Shown piece by piece: positions 1 to 6,685 of a stretch of DNA of 7,222 nucleotides. The notes under the pieces were generated by a model. It ran no database searches, was not told where the DNA came from, and saw only the letters and a list, made by a program, of their open reading frames with translations. A program made the position numbers and the translations under genes. The first letter of the stretch is position 1; every line of letters begins with the position of its first letter. Source of the stretch: Ruminococcus flavefaciens. GTDB lineage: Bacteria > Bacillota > Clostridia > Oscillospirales > Ruminococcaceae. The stretch lies in NCBI GenBank assembly GCA_002348905.1, contig DEBW01000148.1, forward strand, positions 1 through 7,222, written 5' to 3'.

Positions 1-122
1 TCCACCATTGCGAAGCCTGCCTGCATAAAGAATACAAGAGCAGCGCCGATAAGGAACCATACGCCAAATATCGTGCTGTTTGTACTATTCGTCACTTGTT
101 CTATTATAGTCTGAGTGTCCAT
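1..122 (-). CDS. amt: Ammonium transporter (Amt family), N-terminal fragment
   Basis: Seen: reading leftwards from the ATG at 122-120 there are 40 codons, and the gene continues past the left edge. After about 17 polar residues comes a hydrophobic first membrane segment (about residues 18-40) ending in FMQAGFAMV, with the cut codon starting GA, consistent with Glu. Known: this stretch is the signature of the first transmembrane helix of Amt/MEP/Rh ammonium channels, which are trimeric inner-membrane proteins of about 400-450 residues that conduct ammonium/ammonia. The start is fixed by a TAGGAGG ribosome site 7 nt upstream. No separate cleavable signal peptide is evident. Inferred: it supplies ammonium to the glutamine synthetase/glutamate synthase route encoded divergently to the right. 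Any partner PII gene (glnK) would lie outside the window. The family call is firm, but only about a tenth of the protein is visible. Confidence 0.9.
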   Translation of the reverse strand, partial: MDTQTIIEQVTNSTNSTIFGVWFLIGAALVFFMQAGFAMV

Positions 123-129
123 GATATAG

Positions 130-136
130 CCTCCTA
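130..136 (-). promoter_or_regulatory. Ribosome binding site of amt
   Basis: TAGGAGG on the minus strand, a near-perfect Shine-Dalgarno sequence 7 nt before the amt ATG. It fixes the start codon at 122. Confidence 0.85.
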
Positions 137-160
137 AAAGAAATTACAGCTTTAATTAAC

Positions 161-195
161 AAAAGGGTGCAGAAGTCCTCGGACTTCATACACCC
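161..195 (-). terminator. Second terminator-like hairpin in the amt leader
   Basis: On the minus-strand transcript, bases 195-189 (GGGUGUA) pair with 171-165 (UGCACCC; seven pairs, one G-U). After one bulged base, 187-182 (GAAGUC) pairs with 177-172 (GACUUC) around the four-base loop CGAG. The next transcribed bases are UUUUGUU. The 13-pair stem plus U-rich tail has the form of an intrinsic terminator, and it lies about 40 nt before the amt start codon. Because it precedes the gene and shares an arm with a competing hairpin at 187-206, an attenuator role is inferred. The tail is weaker than that of the first leader terminator. Confidence 0.6.
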
Positions 196-206
196 CTTCG
201 TGTATG
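187..206 (-). promoter_or_regulatory. Alternative (anti-terminator-type) hairpin in the amt leader
   Basis: On the minus-strand transcript CAUACAC (206-200) pairs perfectly with GUGUAUG (193-187) around the six-base loop GAAGGG. Bases 187-195 are also needed for the stem of the downstream terminator-like hairpin at 165-195, so the two structures cannot form together. This is the arrangement of an RNA switch; the function is inferred from the pairing only. The six-base loop recalls ANTAR-protein targets but lacks the expected A at loop position 1. Confidence 0.45.
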
Positions 207-224
207 GAATTAGCGCTACAAACC

Positions 225-261
225 AAAAAAGAGAGCTAAAGACACATCGTCTTCAGCTCCC
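225..261 (-). terminator. Promoter-proximal intrinsic terminator in the amt leader
   Basis: On the minus-strand transcript GAGCUGAAGAC (259-249) pairs with GUCUUUAGCUC (243-233) around a five-base loop; one of the 11 pairs is G-U. A flanking G-U, G-C and A-U pairs can extend the stem. It is followed by a run of six U (230-225). It begins only about 12 nt after the predicted transcript start and more than 100 nt before the amt ATG. It is therefore either an attenuator for amt or the end of a short leader RNA. No gene from the right ends here, so it is not simply the terminator of an upstream convergent gene. Confidence 0.8.
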
Positions 262-279
262 TTGCTGTTTACATTTGCT

Positions 280-308
280 ATTATAGCGCATACTTTGACA
301 TTTGTCAA
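280..308 (-). promoter_or_regulatory. Consensus sigma-A/sigma-70 promoter of amt
   Basis: The minus strand carries TTGACA (308-303), a 17-nt spacer and TATAAT (285-280): a perfect match in both hexamers with ideal spacing. Expected transcript start is about 274-272, giving a leader of about 150 nt. Such a strong promoter directly followed by a terminator suggests that amt is controlled mainly at elongation. This is inference from sequence. Confidence 0.85.
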
Positions 309-509
309 TAGCTTTTTTCAAAATTAGCATATCAGACATTTTATTTTAATATCAGCAAAAATAACTTCATAAAATATACAAAGATATATTTGCTATACAT
401 TATTTATAAATAAAAGCCACAAAGCTGTTACATTAAACATTTTATATCCCCATTAGTCAAAATTGACTTGTTAAAATTAACGAAAGTGTTAATATCAGCG
501 TTTTTTCTA
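309..509. other. AT-rich core of the divergent amt/gltB control region
   Basis: About 200 bp between the two facing-away -35 elements. It has no plausible coding sequence and is strongly AT-rich. Visible structure: a TGTT-N6-AACA palindrome at 426-439; two adjacent palindromes at 455-481; and an 11-bp direct repeat TTAATATCAGC at 346-356 and 489-499, the second copy ending 11 bp before the gltB -35 hexamer. No GlnR-type site (TGTNA-N7-TNACA) was found by eye. Binding of a nitrogen regulator here is plausible but unproven. Confidence 0.5.
455..481. promoter_or_regulatory. Tandem palindromes upstream of the gltB promoter (candidate operator)
   Basis: AGTCAA-AA-TTGACT (455-468) and GTTAA-AA-TTAAC (470-481) are two perfect inverted repeats, each with an AA centre, whose centres are 14 bp apart. 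They sit roughly 70-85 bp upstream of the expected gltB transcript start, where activators such as LysR-type regulators commonly bind. In Bacillus subtilis the LysR-type protein GltC activates the glutamate synthase genes from such a position. I cannot match these boxes to a specific regulator, and small AT-rich palindromes also arise by chance. Confidence 0.35.
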
Positions 510-538
510 TTGACAATTTTTGTGCTTCGTGTTAAGAT
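510..538 (+). promoter_or_regulatory. Promoter of the gltB-gltD operon
   Basis: TTGACA (510-515), a 17-nt spacer and TAAGAT (533-538; 4 of 6 matches to TATAAT). Expected transcript start is about 545, leaving a leader of about 106 nt before gltB. The -10 is weaker than that of the divergent amt promoter, which fits a need for an activator. Confidence 0.6.
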
Positions 539-554
539 ATAGGACAGGAACAAG

Positions 555-600
555 GACGTTCATAGCAGACATATTGTCTGCTATGAGCGTCTTTTTATTT
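555..600 (+). terminator. Promoter-proximal intrinsic terminator in the gltB leader
   Basis: A 17-pair stem: GACGT (555-559) pairs with GCGTC (587-591), including one T-G wobble, and the 12-base arms 560-571 and 575-586 pair perfectly around the three-base loop TAT. It is followed by TTTTTATTT (592-600). This is a very strong intrinsic terminator only about 10 nt after the predicted transcript start and 50 nt before the gltB ATG. Unless the start site lies downstream, full-length gltB mRNA must read through it, so regulated antitermination is inferred. In clostridia, an ANTAR-type antiterminator (NitR) has been linked to nitrogen-gene leaders, but the classic ANTAR double hexaloop is not visible here. 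Confidence 0.8.
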
Positions 601-630
601 ATACGTTACTTTTCAAAGACGAAATGCAAC

Positions 631-650
631 GGAAAGGCAAGTGAAAAAAT
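631..650 (+). promoter_or_regulatory. Weak ribosome binding region of gltB
   Basis: The only Shine-Dalgarno-like bases before gltB are GGAAAGG (631-637, 13 nt from the ATG, longer than usual) and AAGTGA (639-644). An in-frame TGA at 642-644 rules out an earlier start, and the catalytic Cys25 must be retained, so ATG 651 is the start despite the poor site. Confidence 0.5.
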
Positions 651-3600
651 ATGGACAATTTCAGAAATGAAGCTCCATACGAGCAGCAGGGACTTTACAG
701 TCCACGTTTTGAACACGATAACTGCGGTATCGGAGCAGTTGTGAACATCGGAGGAGAGCAGTCAAGATATGTAGTAGAGAACGCTCTTACTATAGTTGAA
801 AAGCTCGAACATCGTGCAGGCAAGGATGCCGAAGGAAAAACAGGTGACGGTGTTGGTATACTCGTACAGATGCCGTACACTTTCTTTATTAAAGAAGCCA
901 AGGGACTTGGTTATGATATAGGCGATGCCGGAGATTTCGGCGTTGGAATGTTCTTCTTCCCACAAAACGAGCTTAAACGCAATCAGGCAAAGAAGCTTTT
1001 TGAAATGATAACAGCTAAAAACGGCATGAAATTTATATGCTGGCGTGAAGTACCAATTACTCAGTCAATCCTTGGACAAAAGGCTCTTGACAGTATGCCG
1101 TATATCATGCAGGCATTTGTCAAGCGTCCTGATGATATAAAGCAGGGCAACGAATTTGACCGTAAGCTCTTTATTGCAAGACGTGAATTTGAGCAGTCCA
1201 ATGAAGAAACTTATGTATGTTCTCTTTCAAGTCGTACAATAGTATATAAGGGTATGTTTTTGGTTGACGAGCTGAGAAAATTCTATACCGATCTTCAGAG
1301 TGAGGACTTCACATCTGCTATCGCTATGGTACACTCAAGATTCTCAACAAATACAAATCCAAGCTGGCAGAAAGCTCATCCGAACCGTTTTATCGTTCAT
1401 AACGGCGAGATAAATACCATTACCGGCAATGCTGATAAAATGCTTGCCCGTGAAGAGACTATGACCTGCGAAGCACTGAAGAACGATATGCACAGGGTAC
1501 TTCCTGCAATAAATGTAAACGGTTCAGACTCAGCTCGCCTTGATAATGCTCTTGAATTCATGGTAATGTCCGGAATGCCGCTTCCGCTTGCAGTAATGAT
1601 AACTATTCCTGAGCCATGGAAGAACAACCGTACTATTTCAAAGGCAAAGTACGATTTTTACCAGTACTATGCTACAATGATGGAACCATGGGACGGTCCT
1701 GCATCCATACTTTTCTCTGATGGTGAAGTTATGGGAGCAGTTCTTGACAGAAACGGTCTGCGTCCTTCACGTTACTGTATCACAAAGGACGGTTTCCTTA
1801 TACTTTCATCTGAAACAGGATGTATTGATATACCACCTGAGAATATCGTCAAGAAAGACCGTCTCCGCCCAGGAAAAATGCTTCTTGCAGATACAAAGCA
1901 GAAGCGTATGATCGAAGATGACGAGATTAAATCAACCTATGCTTCACGCCAGCCATACGGCGAATGGCTCGATGCAAACCTCATCCGTCTCCACGATCTG
2001 CATATCCCGAACAAGGGAGTTCAGAGCTACGGAAAGGACGAGCTTGCAAAGCTCCAGAAAGCATTCGGTTATTCCTATGAAGATATCAGGAACAGTATTC
2101 TCCCAATGGCTGAAAAAGGCGCTGAACCTATCGCATCAATGGGCAGCGATATACCGCTTCCTCCGCTTGATAAGCAGTCTCCTCCGCTTTTCAATTACTT
2201 CCGTCAGCTTTTTGCACAGGTAACAAATCCACCTTTTGATGCTATCCGTGAGGAGATCGTTACAGATACAAGCGTATACATCGGAAAAGACGGAAATATA
2301 CTTGAAGAGCGTCCGGAAAACTGTCATGTACTCAAGATAGAGAATCCTATCCTTACAGCAACAGATATGCTCAAGATCAAGAGCATGAATGTCAAGGGAC
2401 TTAAAACAGCTGTTATCCCGATAACTTATTATATAGGCACATCACTTGAAAAGGCTATACAGAAACTTTTCATTGATGCAGACAAGGCTTACCGTGACGG
2501 TGCGAATATCCTTATCCTCTCAGACCGTGAAGTTGACGAGTTCCATTGTCCTATCCCTTCACTTCTTGCAGTAGCCGCTCTCCAGCAGCACCTTGTTACT
2601 ACTAAGAAGCGTACAGCTGTAGCAATGATACTTGAAAGTGCTGAACCAAGAGAAGTTCATCACTTTGCTGCACTTTTGGGTTATGGTGCTTGTGCAGTCA
2701 ATCCTTATCTTGCACAGGAAACTATACGCAGTCTTATAGACGAAGGTACACTTGATAAGGATTTCTACGCTGCTGAGGATGATTACAACAACGCTATACT
2801 CCATGGTATTGTAAAGATCGCTTCAAAAATGGGCATATCCACAATACAGTCCTATCAGGGAAGCAAACTCTTTGAAGCTGTAGGTATTTCAGAAGAACTC
2901 ATAAACAGATATTTCTCCGGTACAGTAAGCCGTATCGGCGGAATCAGTCTTGCTGATATCAGCCACCGCACTGAGTCACTTCATACTGCTGCATATGATC
3001 CGCTCGGACTTCACACAAGCAATGATATCAGAAGCACCGGCAGTCACAAACTCCGCAGCGGCAAGAGCGAACATCTCTACACACCTGAAACTATCCACCT
3101 TTTACAAGAAGCCACAAGAACCGGAAACTATGAGACTTTCAAGAAGTATTCCCAGTGCCTTACAAATGAAGATAATGAGCTTACTCTCAGAAGTCTCCTC
3201 GACTTTAAATTTGATGCAAACGGCGGTATACCGATAGATGAAGTAGAATCTGTCGAGAGCATCTGCCAGCGCTTTAAGACCGGTGCAATGTCATACGGCT
3301 CTATCTCACAGGAAGCACATGAATGTATGGCGGTAGCTATGAACAGCATCGGCGGACGTTCAAACAGCGGTGAAGGCGGAGAAAGTCCGGAAAGACTTAA
3401 ATCCGACAAATGTTCAGCAATAAAGCAGGTGGCTTCTGGACGTTTCGGAGTTACCAGTGAATATCTCGTATCTGCTCAGGAGATACAGATAAAAATGGCT
3501 CAGGGAGCTAAACCGGGTGAAGGCGGACATCTGCCGTCAGGAAAGGTTTATCCTTGGATCGCAAAAACTCGTCATTCAACAGCTGGTGTCGGACTTATCT

Positions 3601-5186
3601 CACCGCCTCCGCATCATGATATCTATTCTATCGAAGACCTTGCACAGCTTATCTACGACCTTAAAAACGCAAATGACAAGGCTCGTATATCCGTAAAACT
3701 CGTATCAGAAGCCGGTGTAGGTACAGTTGCAGCAGGCGTAGCAAAAGCCGGCGCACAGGTAATACTTATTTCAGGATATGACGGCGGTACAGGTGCTGCT
3801 CCGAAAAGCTCAATATACAACGCCGGTCTTCCATGGGAACTTGGTGTAGCCGAAGCTCACCAGACACTCATGCTCAACGGACTGCGTTCAAGAGTACGCA
3901 TTGAAACTGACGGTAAACTTATGACCGGCAGAGATGTACTCGTTGCTGCACTTTTAGGTGCTGAGGAATATGGCTTTGCTACAGCTCCGCTTGTAACAAT
4001 GGGCTGTGTGATGATGAGAGTCTGCAACCTTGATACCTGTCCAATGGGTATCGCAACACAGAATCCTGAACTCCGTAAGCGTTTCAGCGGAAAGCCTGAA
4101 TATATCGTAAACTTCATGCATTTTATTGCTCAGGAGCTTCGTGAGTATATGGCTAAGCTTGGAATCCGCACAATCGACGAGCTTGTAGGACGTACAGATC
4201 TTCTCTGTACAAAGGATAGTGCAGCCGCTAAAAACATCGACTTCTCAAATATCCTTTCTCAGCACGTATGTGAAGGAAAGCAGCATTTTGAGCCAGAAGA
4301 TATTTATGATTTTGAACTTGACAAAACCATTGATAAATGTGTTATAATGAAGAAGCTGAGCAGTGCTTTAAAGAATGGCACTCCTAAGACTATCTCCATA
4401 GATGTTGTAAATACAGATCGCTCCGTAGGTACACTTTTCGGAGCTGAAATAACACGTATACACGGCGAAAATGTGCTTGAAGATGATACATATACTGTAA
4501 AATGCAGCGGAAGCGGCGGACAGTCATTCGGCGCATTTATTCCAAAGGGACTTACTCTTGAACTCTGCGGAGACAGTAATGACTATTTTGGAAAGGGACT
4601 TTCAGGCGGAAAACTTGTACTTTACCCTCCGAAAAAATCATCATTCAAGGCTGATGAAAATATTATTGTTGGAAATGTTGCTCTCTATGGTGCTACATCC
4701 GGTAAAGCCTTCATAAACGGTATAGCTGGTGAACGTTTCTGTGTAAGAAACTCAGGAGCAATTGCAGTATGCGAAGGTGTTGGTGACCACGGCTGCGAGT
4801 ATATGACAGGCGGCAGAGCAGTTATACTTGGTACGACCGGCAAGAATTTTGCTGCTGGTATGTCAGGCGGTATAGCTTATGTACTTGATGAAAAACATGA
4901 TTTGTATACTCGCCTCAATAAAGCACTCGTTTCTCTTGAAAGCATCAGCGAAAAAGCTGATATCAACGAGCTCAGAACAATAATCGAAGAACACGAAGCA
5001 GCTACAGGCTCAGAAAAGGCAAAGAAAATTCTTGATAACTTTGACGAATACCTGCCATGCTTCAAGAAGATAATCCCATATGATTATGCAAAGATACGCA
5101 GTGCTGTACTTGAATTTGAAGAAAAAGGCATGAACAGCGAACAAGCTGAGATCGAAGCATTTGAACTTATCAGAAAGGAGGCGTGA
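651..5186 (+). CDS. gltB: Glutamate synthase (NADPH-type), large/alpha subunit
   Basis: Makes glutamate by hydrolysing glutamine, channelling the ammonia to a second site and reductively aminating 2-oxoglutarate there with electrons from GltD; a cytoplasmic iron-sulfur flavoprotein. Seen in its 1511 residues: a class II glutamine amidotransferase domain (about 25-440) with catalytic Cys25 in HDNCGIG, preceded by a 24-residue propeptide expected to be removed, and HNGEINT from His250; a central linker domain (about 470-770); an FMN-binding TIM-barrel synthase domain (about 810-1190) with GAMSYGSIS at 878-886, GEGGE at 907-911 and PGEGGH at 955-960; the 3Fe-4S cysteines C1119, C1125 and C1130 spaced C-x5-C-x4-C; and a C-terminal GXGXG beta-helix domain (about 1250-1450). 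Length is normal for the family and no frameshift or lost catalytic residue was noticed. It is the first gene of an operon with gltD 3 nt downstream. Some clostridial and Bacillus genomes call this gene gltA. Confidence 0.97.
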   Translation: MDNFRNEAPYEQQGLYSPRFEHDNCGIGAVVNIGGEQSRYVVENALTIVEKLEHRAGKDAEGKTGDGVGILVQMPYTFFIKEAKGLGYDIGDAGDFGVGMFFFPQNELKRNQAKKLFEMITAKNGMKFICWREVPITQSILGQKALDSMPYIMQAFVKRPDDIKQGNEFDRKLFIARREFEQSNEETYVCSLSSRTIVYKGMFLVDELRKFYTDLQSEDFTSAIAMVHSRFSTNTNPSWQKAHPNRFIVHNGEINTITGNADKMLAREETMTCEALKNDMHRVLPAINVNGSDSARLDNALEFMVMSGMPLPLAVMITIPEPWKNNRTISKAKYDFYQYYATMMEPWDGPASILFSDGEVMGAVLDRNGLRPSRYCITKDGFLILSSETGCIDIPPENIVKKDRLRPGKMLLADTKQKRMIEDDEIKSTYASRQPYGEWLDANLIRLHDLHIPNKGVQSYGKDELAKLQKAFGYSYEDIRNSILPMAEKGAEPIASMGSDIPLPPLDKQSPPLFNYFRQLFAQVTNPPFDAIREEIVTDTSVYIGKDGNILEERPENCHVLKIENPILTATDMLKIKSMNVKGLKTAVIPITYYIGTSLEKAIQKLFIDADKAYRDGANILILSDREVDEFHCPIPSLLAVAALQQHLVTTKKRTAVAMILESAEPREVHHFAALLGYGACAVNPYLAQETIRSLIDEGTLDKDFYAAEDDYNNAILHGIVKIASKMGISTIQSYQGSKLFEAVGISEELINRYFSGTVSRIGGISLADISHRTESLHTAAYDPLGLHTSNDIRSTGSHKLRSGKSEHLYTPETIHLLQEATRTGNYETFKKYSQCLTNEDNELTLRSLLDFKFDANGGIPIDEVESVESICQRFKTGAMSYGSISQEAHECMAVAMNSIGGRSNSGEGGESPERLKSDKCSAIKQVASGRFGVTSEYLVSAQEIQIKMAQGAKPGEGGHLPSGKVYPWIAKTRHSTAGVGLISPPPHHDIYSIEDLAQLIYDLKNANDKARISVKLVSEAGVGTVAAGVAKAGAQVILISGYDGGTGAAPKSSIYNAGLPWELGVAEAHQTLMLNGLRSRVRIETDGKLMTGRDVLVAALLGAEEYGFATAPLVTMGCVMMRVCNLDTCPMGIATQNPELRKRFSGKPEYIVNFMHFIAQELREYMAKLGIRTIDELVGRTDLLCTKDSAAAKNIDFSNILSQHVCEGKQHFEPEDIYDFELDKTIDKCVIMKKLSSALKNGTPKTISIDVVNTDRSVGTLFGAEITRIHGENVLEDDTYTVKCSGSGGQSFGAFIPKGLTLELCGDSNDYFGKGLSGGKLVLYPPKKSSFKADENIIVGNVALYGATSGKAFINGIAGERFCVRNSGAIAVCEGVGDHGCEYMTGGRAVILGTTGKNFAAGMSGGIAYVLDEKHDLYTRLNKALVSLESISEKADINELRTIIEEHEAATGSEKAKKILDNFDEYLPCFKKIIPYDYAKIRSAVLEFEEKGMNSEQAEIEAFELIRKEA
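4318..4348 (+). promoter_or_regulatory. Possible internal promoter within gltB
   Basis: TTGACA (4318-4323), a 19-nt spacer and TATAAT (4343-4348) with an extended -10 TGT at 4340-4342. The hexamers are perfect but the spacer is 2 nt longer than ideal. It lies about 840 nt before gltD and would bypass the leader terminator. It may be a coincidence of coding sequence in an AT-rich genome. Confidence 0.25.
5174..5181 (+). promoter_or_regulatory. Ribosome binding site of gltD
   Basis: AAAGGAGG, a perfect Shine-Dalgarno sequence 8 nt before the gltD ATG. It lies inside the last codons of gltB, so translation of the two subunits is probably coupled. It is much stronger than the site in front of gltB. 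Confidence 0.85.
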
Positions 5187-5189
5187 GCA

Positions 5190-6674
5190 ATGGGAAAAGC
5201 TACAGGATTTCTTGAATATACAAGATGTGAAAGCTCAGCAAAAGAACCACTGGAGCGTATAAAGGACTACAACGAGTTCCACGTATCTCTTACCGATGCA
5301 GAACGCCGTGAACAAGCAGCAAGATGTATGGACTGTGGAGTACCATTCTGTCAGAACGGAAAAATGCTCTGCGGAATGATATCTGGCTGTCCTCTAAATA
5401 ATCTTATCCCTGAGTGGAACGACTTTATATATCACGGTCAGAAAGAGCAGGCGTTAAAACGTCTGCTCATGACCAATAATTTTCCTGAATTCACATCAAG
5501 AGTATGTCCGGCACTCTGTGAAAAAGCCTGCATCTGCGGCGTACACGACCAGCCGGTCACAGTAAAGGAAAACGAAAATTCAATTATAGAGTACGCTTTT
5601 GAAAATGGTCTTATGCAGCCGGAGATTCCTGCTGTAAGAAGCGGAAAGAAAGTCGCAGTTATCGGTTCAGGTCCGTCCGGACTTGCTGCAGCTGATACGC
5701 TGAATAAACGTGGACACAACGTTACAGTATTTGAACGTTCTGACCGTATCGGCGGACTTCTTATGTATGGTATACCAAATATGAAGCTTGAAAAGCATAT
5801 CATACAGCGCAGAGTTGAACTCATGAGAGCCGAAGGAGTCGAATTTATCACAAATTCAAATGTTGGCTTAAATGTTTCAGCAAATGATATACTTGACGGC
5901 TTTGATGCAGTTATACTCGCTTGTGGTTCGTCAAATCCAAGAGATATCAAAGCTGAGGGACGTGATGCAGAAGGCATATATTTTGCAGTAGATTTCCTTA
6001 AAGCTACAACAAAAAGCCTTCTTGATTCACAGCTTACTGACGGTAATTTTATCTCAGCCAAGGATAAAAATGTAGTAATTATTGGCGGCGGTGATACAGG
6101 AAACGACTGTGTAGGTACATCTGTACGTCACGGCTGCAAGTCAGTTGTTCAGCTCGAGATGATGCCTAAGCTTCCGGATGAAAGAGCCGAAAACAATCCT
6201 TTCCCACAGTATCCAAGAGTATGCAAGACGGACTACGGTCAGGAAGAAGCAATAGCAGTTTTTGGTCACGATCCGAGACTTTACTGCACAACTGTCAAGG
6301 AGTTCATTAAGAATGAAAATGGTAAACTTTCTGCCGTAAAAACAGTCAAACTTGAATTTGTCAACGATCCTGAAAGTGGACGAAAGATACCTCATGAAAT
6401 AGAAGGAAGCGAAGAAGTGCTTCCATGCGAACTCTGTCTTATAGCTGCCGGATTCTTAGGCACTCAGAGTTATATTGCCGATGCTTTTGGCGTTGAACTT
6501 GACCAGCGCACAAACGTTAAGACAGAAGCCGGCAGTCATGCCACAAGTGTATCAAAGGTATTCACAGCCGGAGATATGCACATCGGACAGTCTCTTGTTG
6601 TAAGAGCAATACGTGAAGGTCGTGACGCAGCCGCAGAAGTTGATGAGTACCTTATGGGGTACACTAATTTATAA
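5190..6674 (+). CDS. gltD: Glutamate synthase (NADPH-type), small/beta subunit
   Basis: Oxidises NAD(P)H on FAD and passes electrons through iron-sulfur clusters to the FMN site of GltB. Seen in its 494 residues (a usual length): an N-terminal ferredoxin-like domain with cysteines at 46, 49, 54 and 67 (C-x2-C-x4-C then GCP) and at 106, 110 and 114 (RVCPALCEKAC), expected to hold two 4Fe-4S clusters; extra cysteines at 61 and 116; an FAD-binding GSGPSG motif at 159-164; an NAD(P)H-binding GGGDTG motif at 299-304; and a C-terminal FAD-contacting segment AGDMHIGQS at 460-468. Its start lies 3 nt after the gltB stop with a strong ribosome site, which supports 1:1 subunit production. Related proteins with this fold include the beta subunits of NfnAB and PreT-type enzymes, but the direct junction to a complete gltB makes GltD by far the best call. 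Whether it prefers NADPH or NADH cannot be read from the sequence by eye. Confidence 0.96.
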   Translation: MGKATGFLEYTRCESSAKEPLERIKDYNEFHVSLTDAERREQAARCMDCGVPFCQNGKMLCGMISGCPLNNLIPEWNDFIYHGQKEQALKRLLMTNNFPEFTSRVCPALCEKACICGVHDQPVTVKENENSIIEYAFENGLMQPEIPAVRSGKKVAVIGSGPSGLAAADTLNKRGHNVTVFERSDRIGGLLMYGIPNMKLEKHIIQRRVELMRAEGVEFITNSNVGLNVSANDILDGFDAVILACGSSNPRDIKAEGRDAEGIYFAVDFLKATTKSLLDSQLTDGNFISAKDKNVVIIGGGDTGNDCVGTSVRHGCKSVVQLEMMPKLPDERAENNPFPQYPRVCKTDYGQEEAIAVFGHDPRLYCTTVKEFIKNENGKLSAVKTVKLEFVNDPESGRKIPHEIEGSEEVLPCELCLIAAGFLGTQSYIADAFGVELDQRTNVKTEAGSHATSVSKVFTAGDMHIGQSLVVRAIREGRDAAAEVDEYLMGYTNL

Positions 6675-6680
6675 CGGAGG
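6675..6680 (+). promoter_or_regulatory. Ribosome binding site of the glutamine synthetase-like gene
   Basis: CGGAGG directly after the gltD stop codon and 5 nt before the ATG at 6686. It supports that start and co-transcription with gltD. Confidence 0.75.
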
Positions 6681-6685
6681 ACGAA

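Noticed and set aside
211..218. TAGCGCTA palindrome in the amt leader
   Set aside because: Eight bases only, with no partner site, and too small to form a stable RNA hairpin. Reported here only for completeness.
187..261. ANTAR-type tandem hexaloop target in the amt leader
   Set aside because: Only one hairpin has a six-base loop (GAAGGG), and it lacks the A expected at loop position 1. The other hairpin has a five-base loop. The gltB leader has no second hairpin. ANTAR control is not excluded but the known signature is absent.
303..515. GlnR/TnrA box (TGTNA-N7-TNACA) between the promoters
   Set aside because: No match with correct spacing was found by eye. The TGTT-N6-AACA palindrome has the wrong spacing.
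520..744. 74-residue plus-strand open frame starting in the promoter region
   Set aside because: It begins within the -35/-10 spacer, upstream of the expected transcript start, runs through the terminator hairpin and overlaps gltB out of frame. It resembles no known protein.
1918..2223. 101-residue plus-strand frame inside gltB
   Set aside because: A shadow of gltB in another frame; the gltB reading is continuous and conserved here, so there is no frameshift.
5438..6061. 207-residue minus-strand open frame antisense to gltD
   Set aside because: It lies wholly within the well-supported gltD, has no ribosome site or recognisable domain, and is serine-rich low-information sequence typical of antisense shadows.
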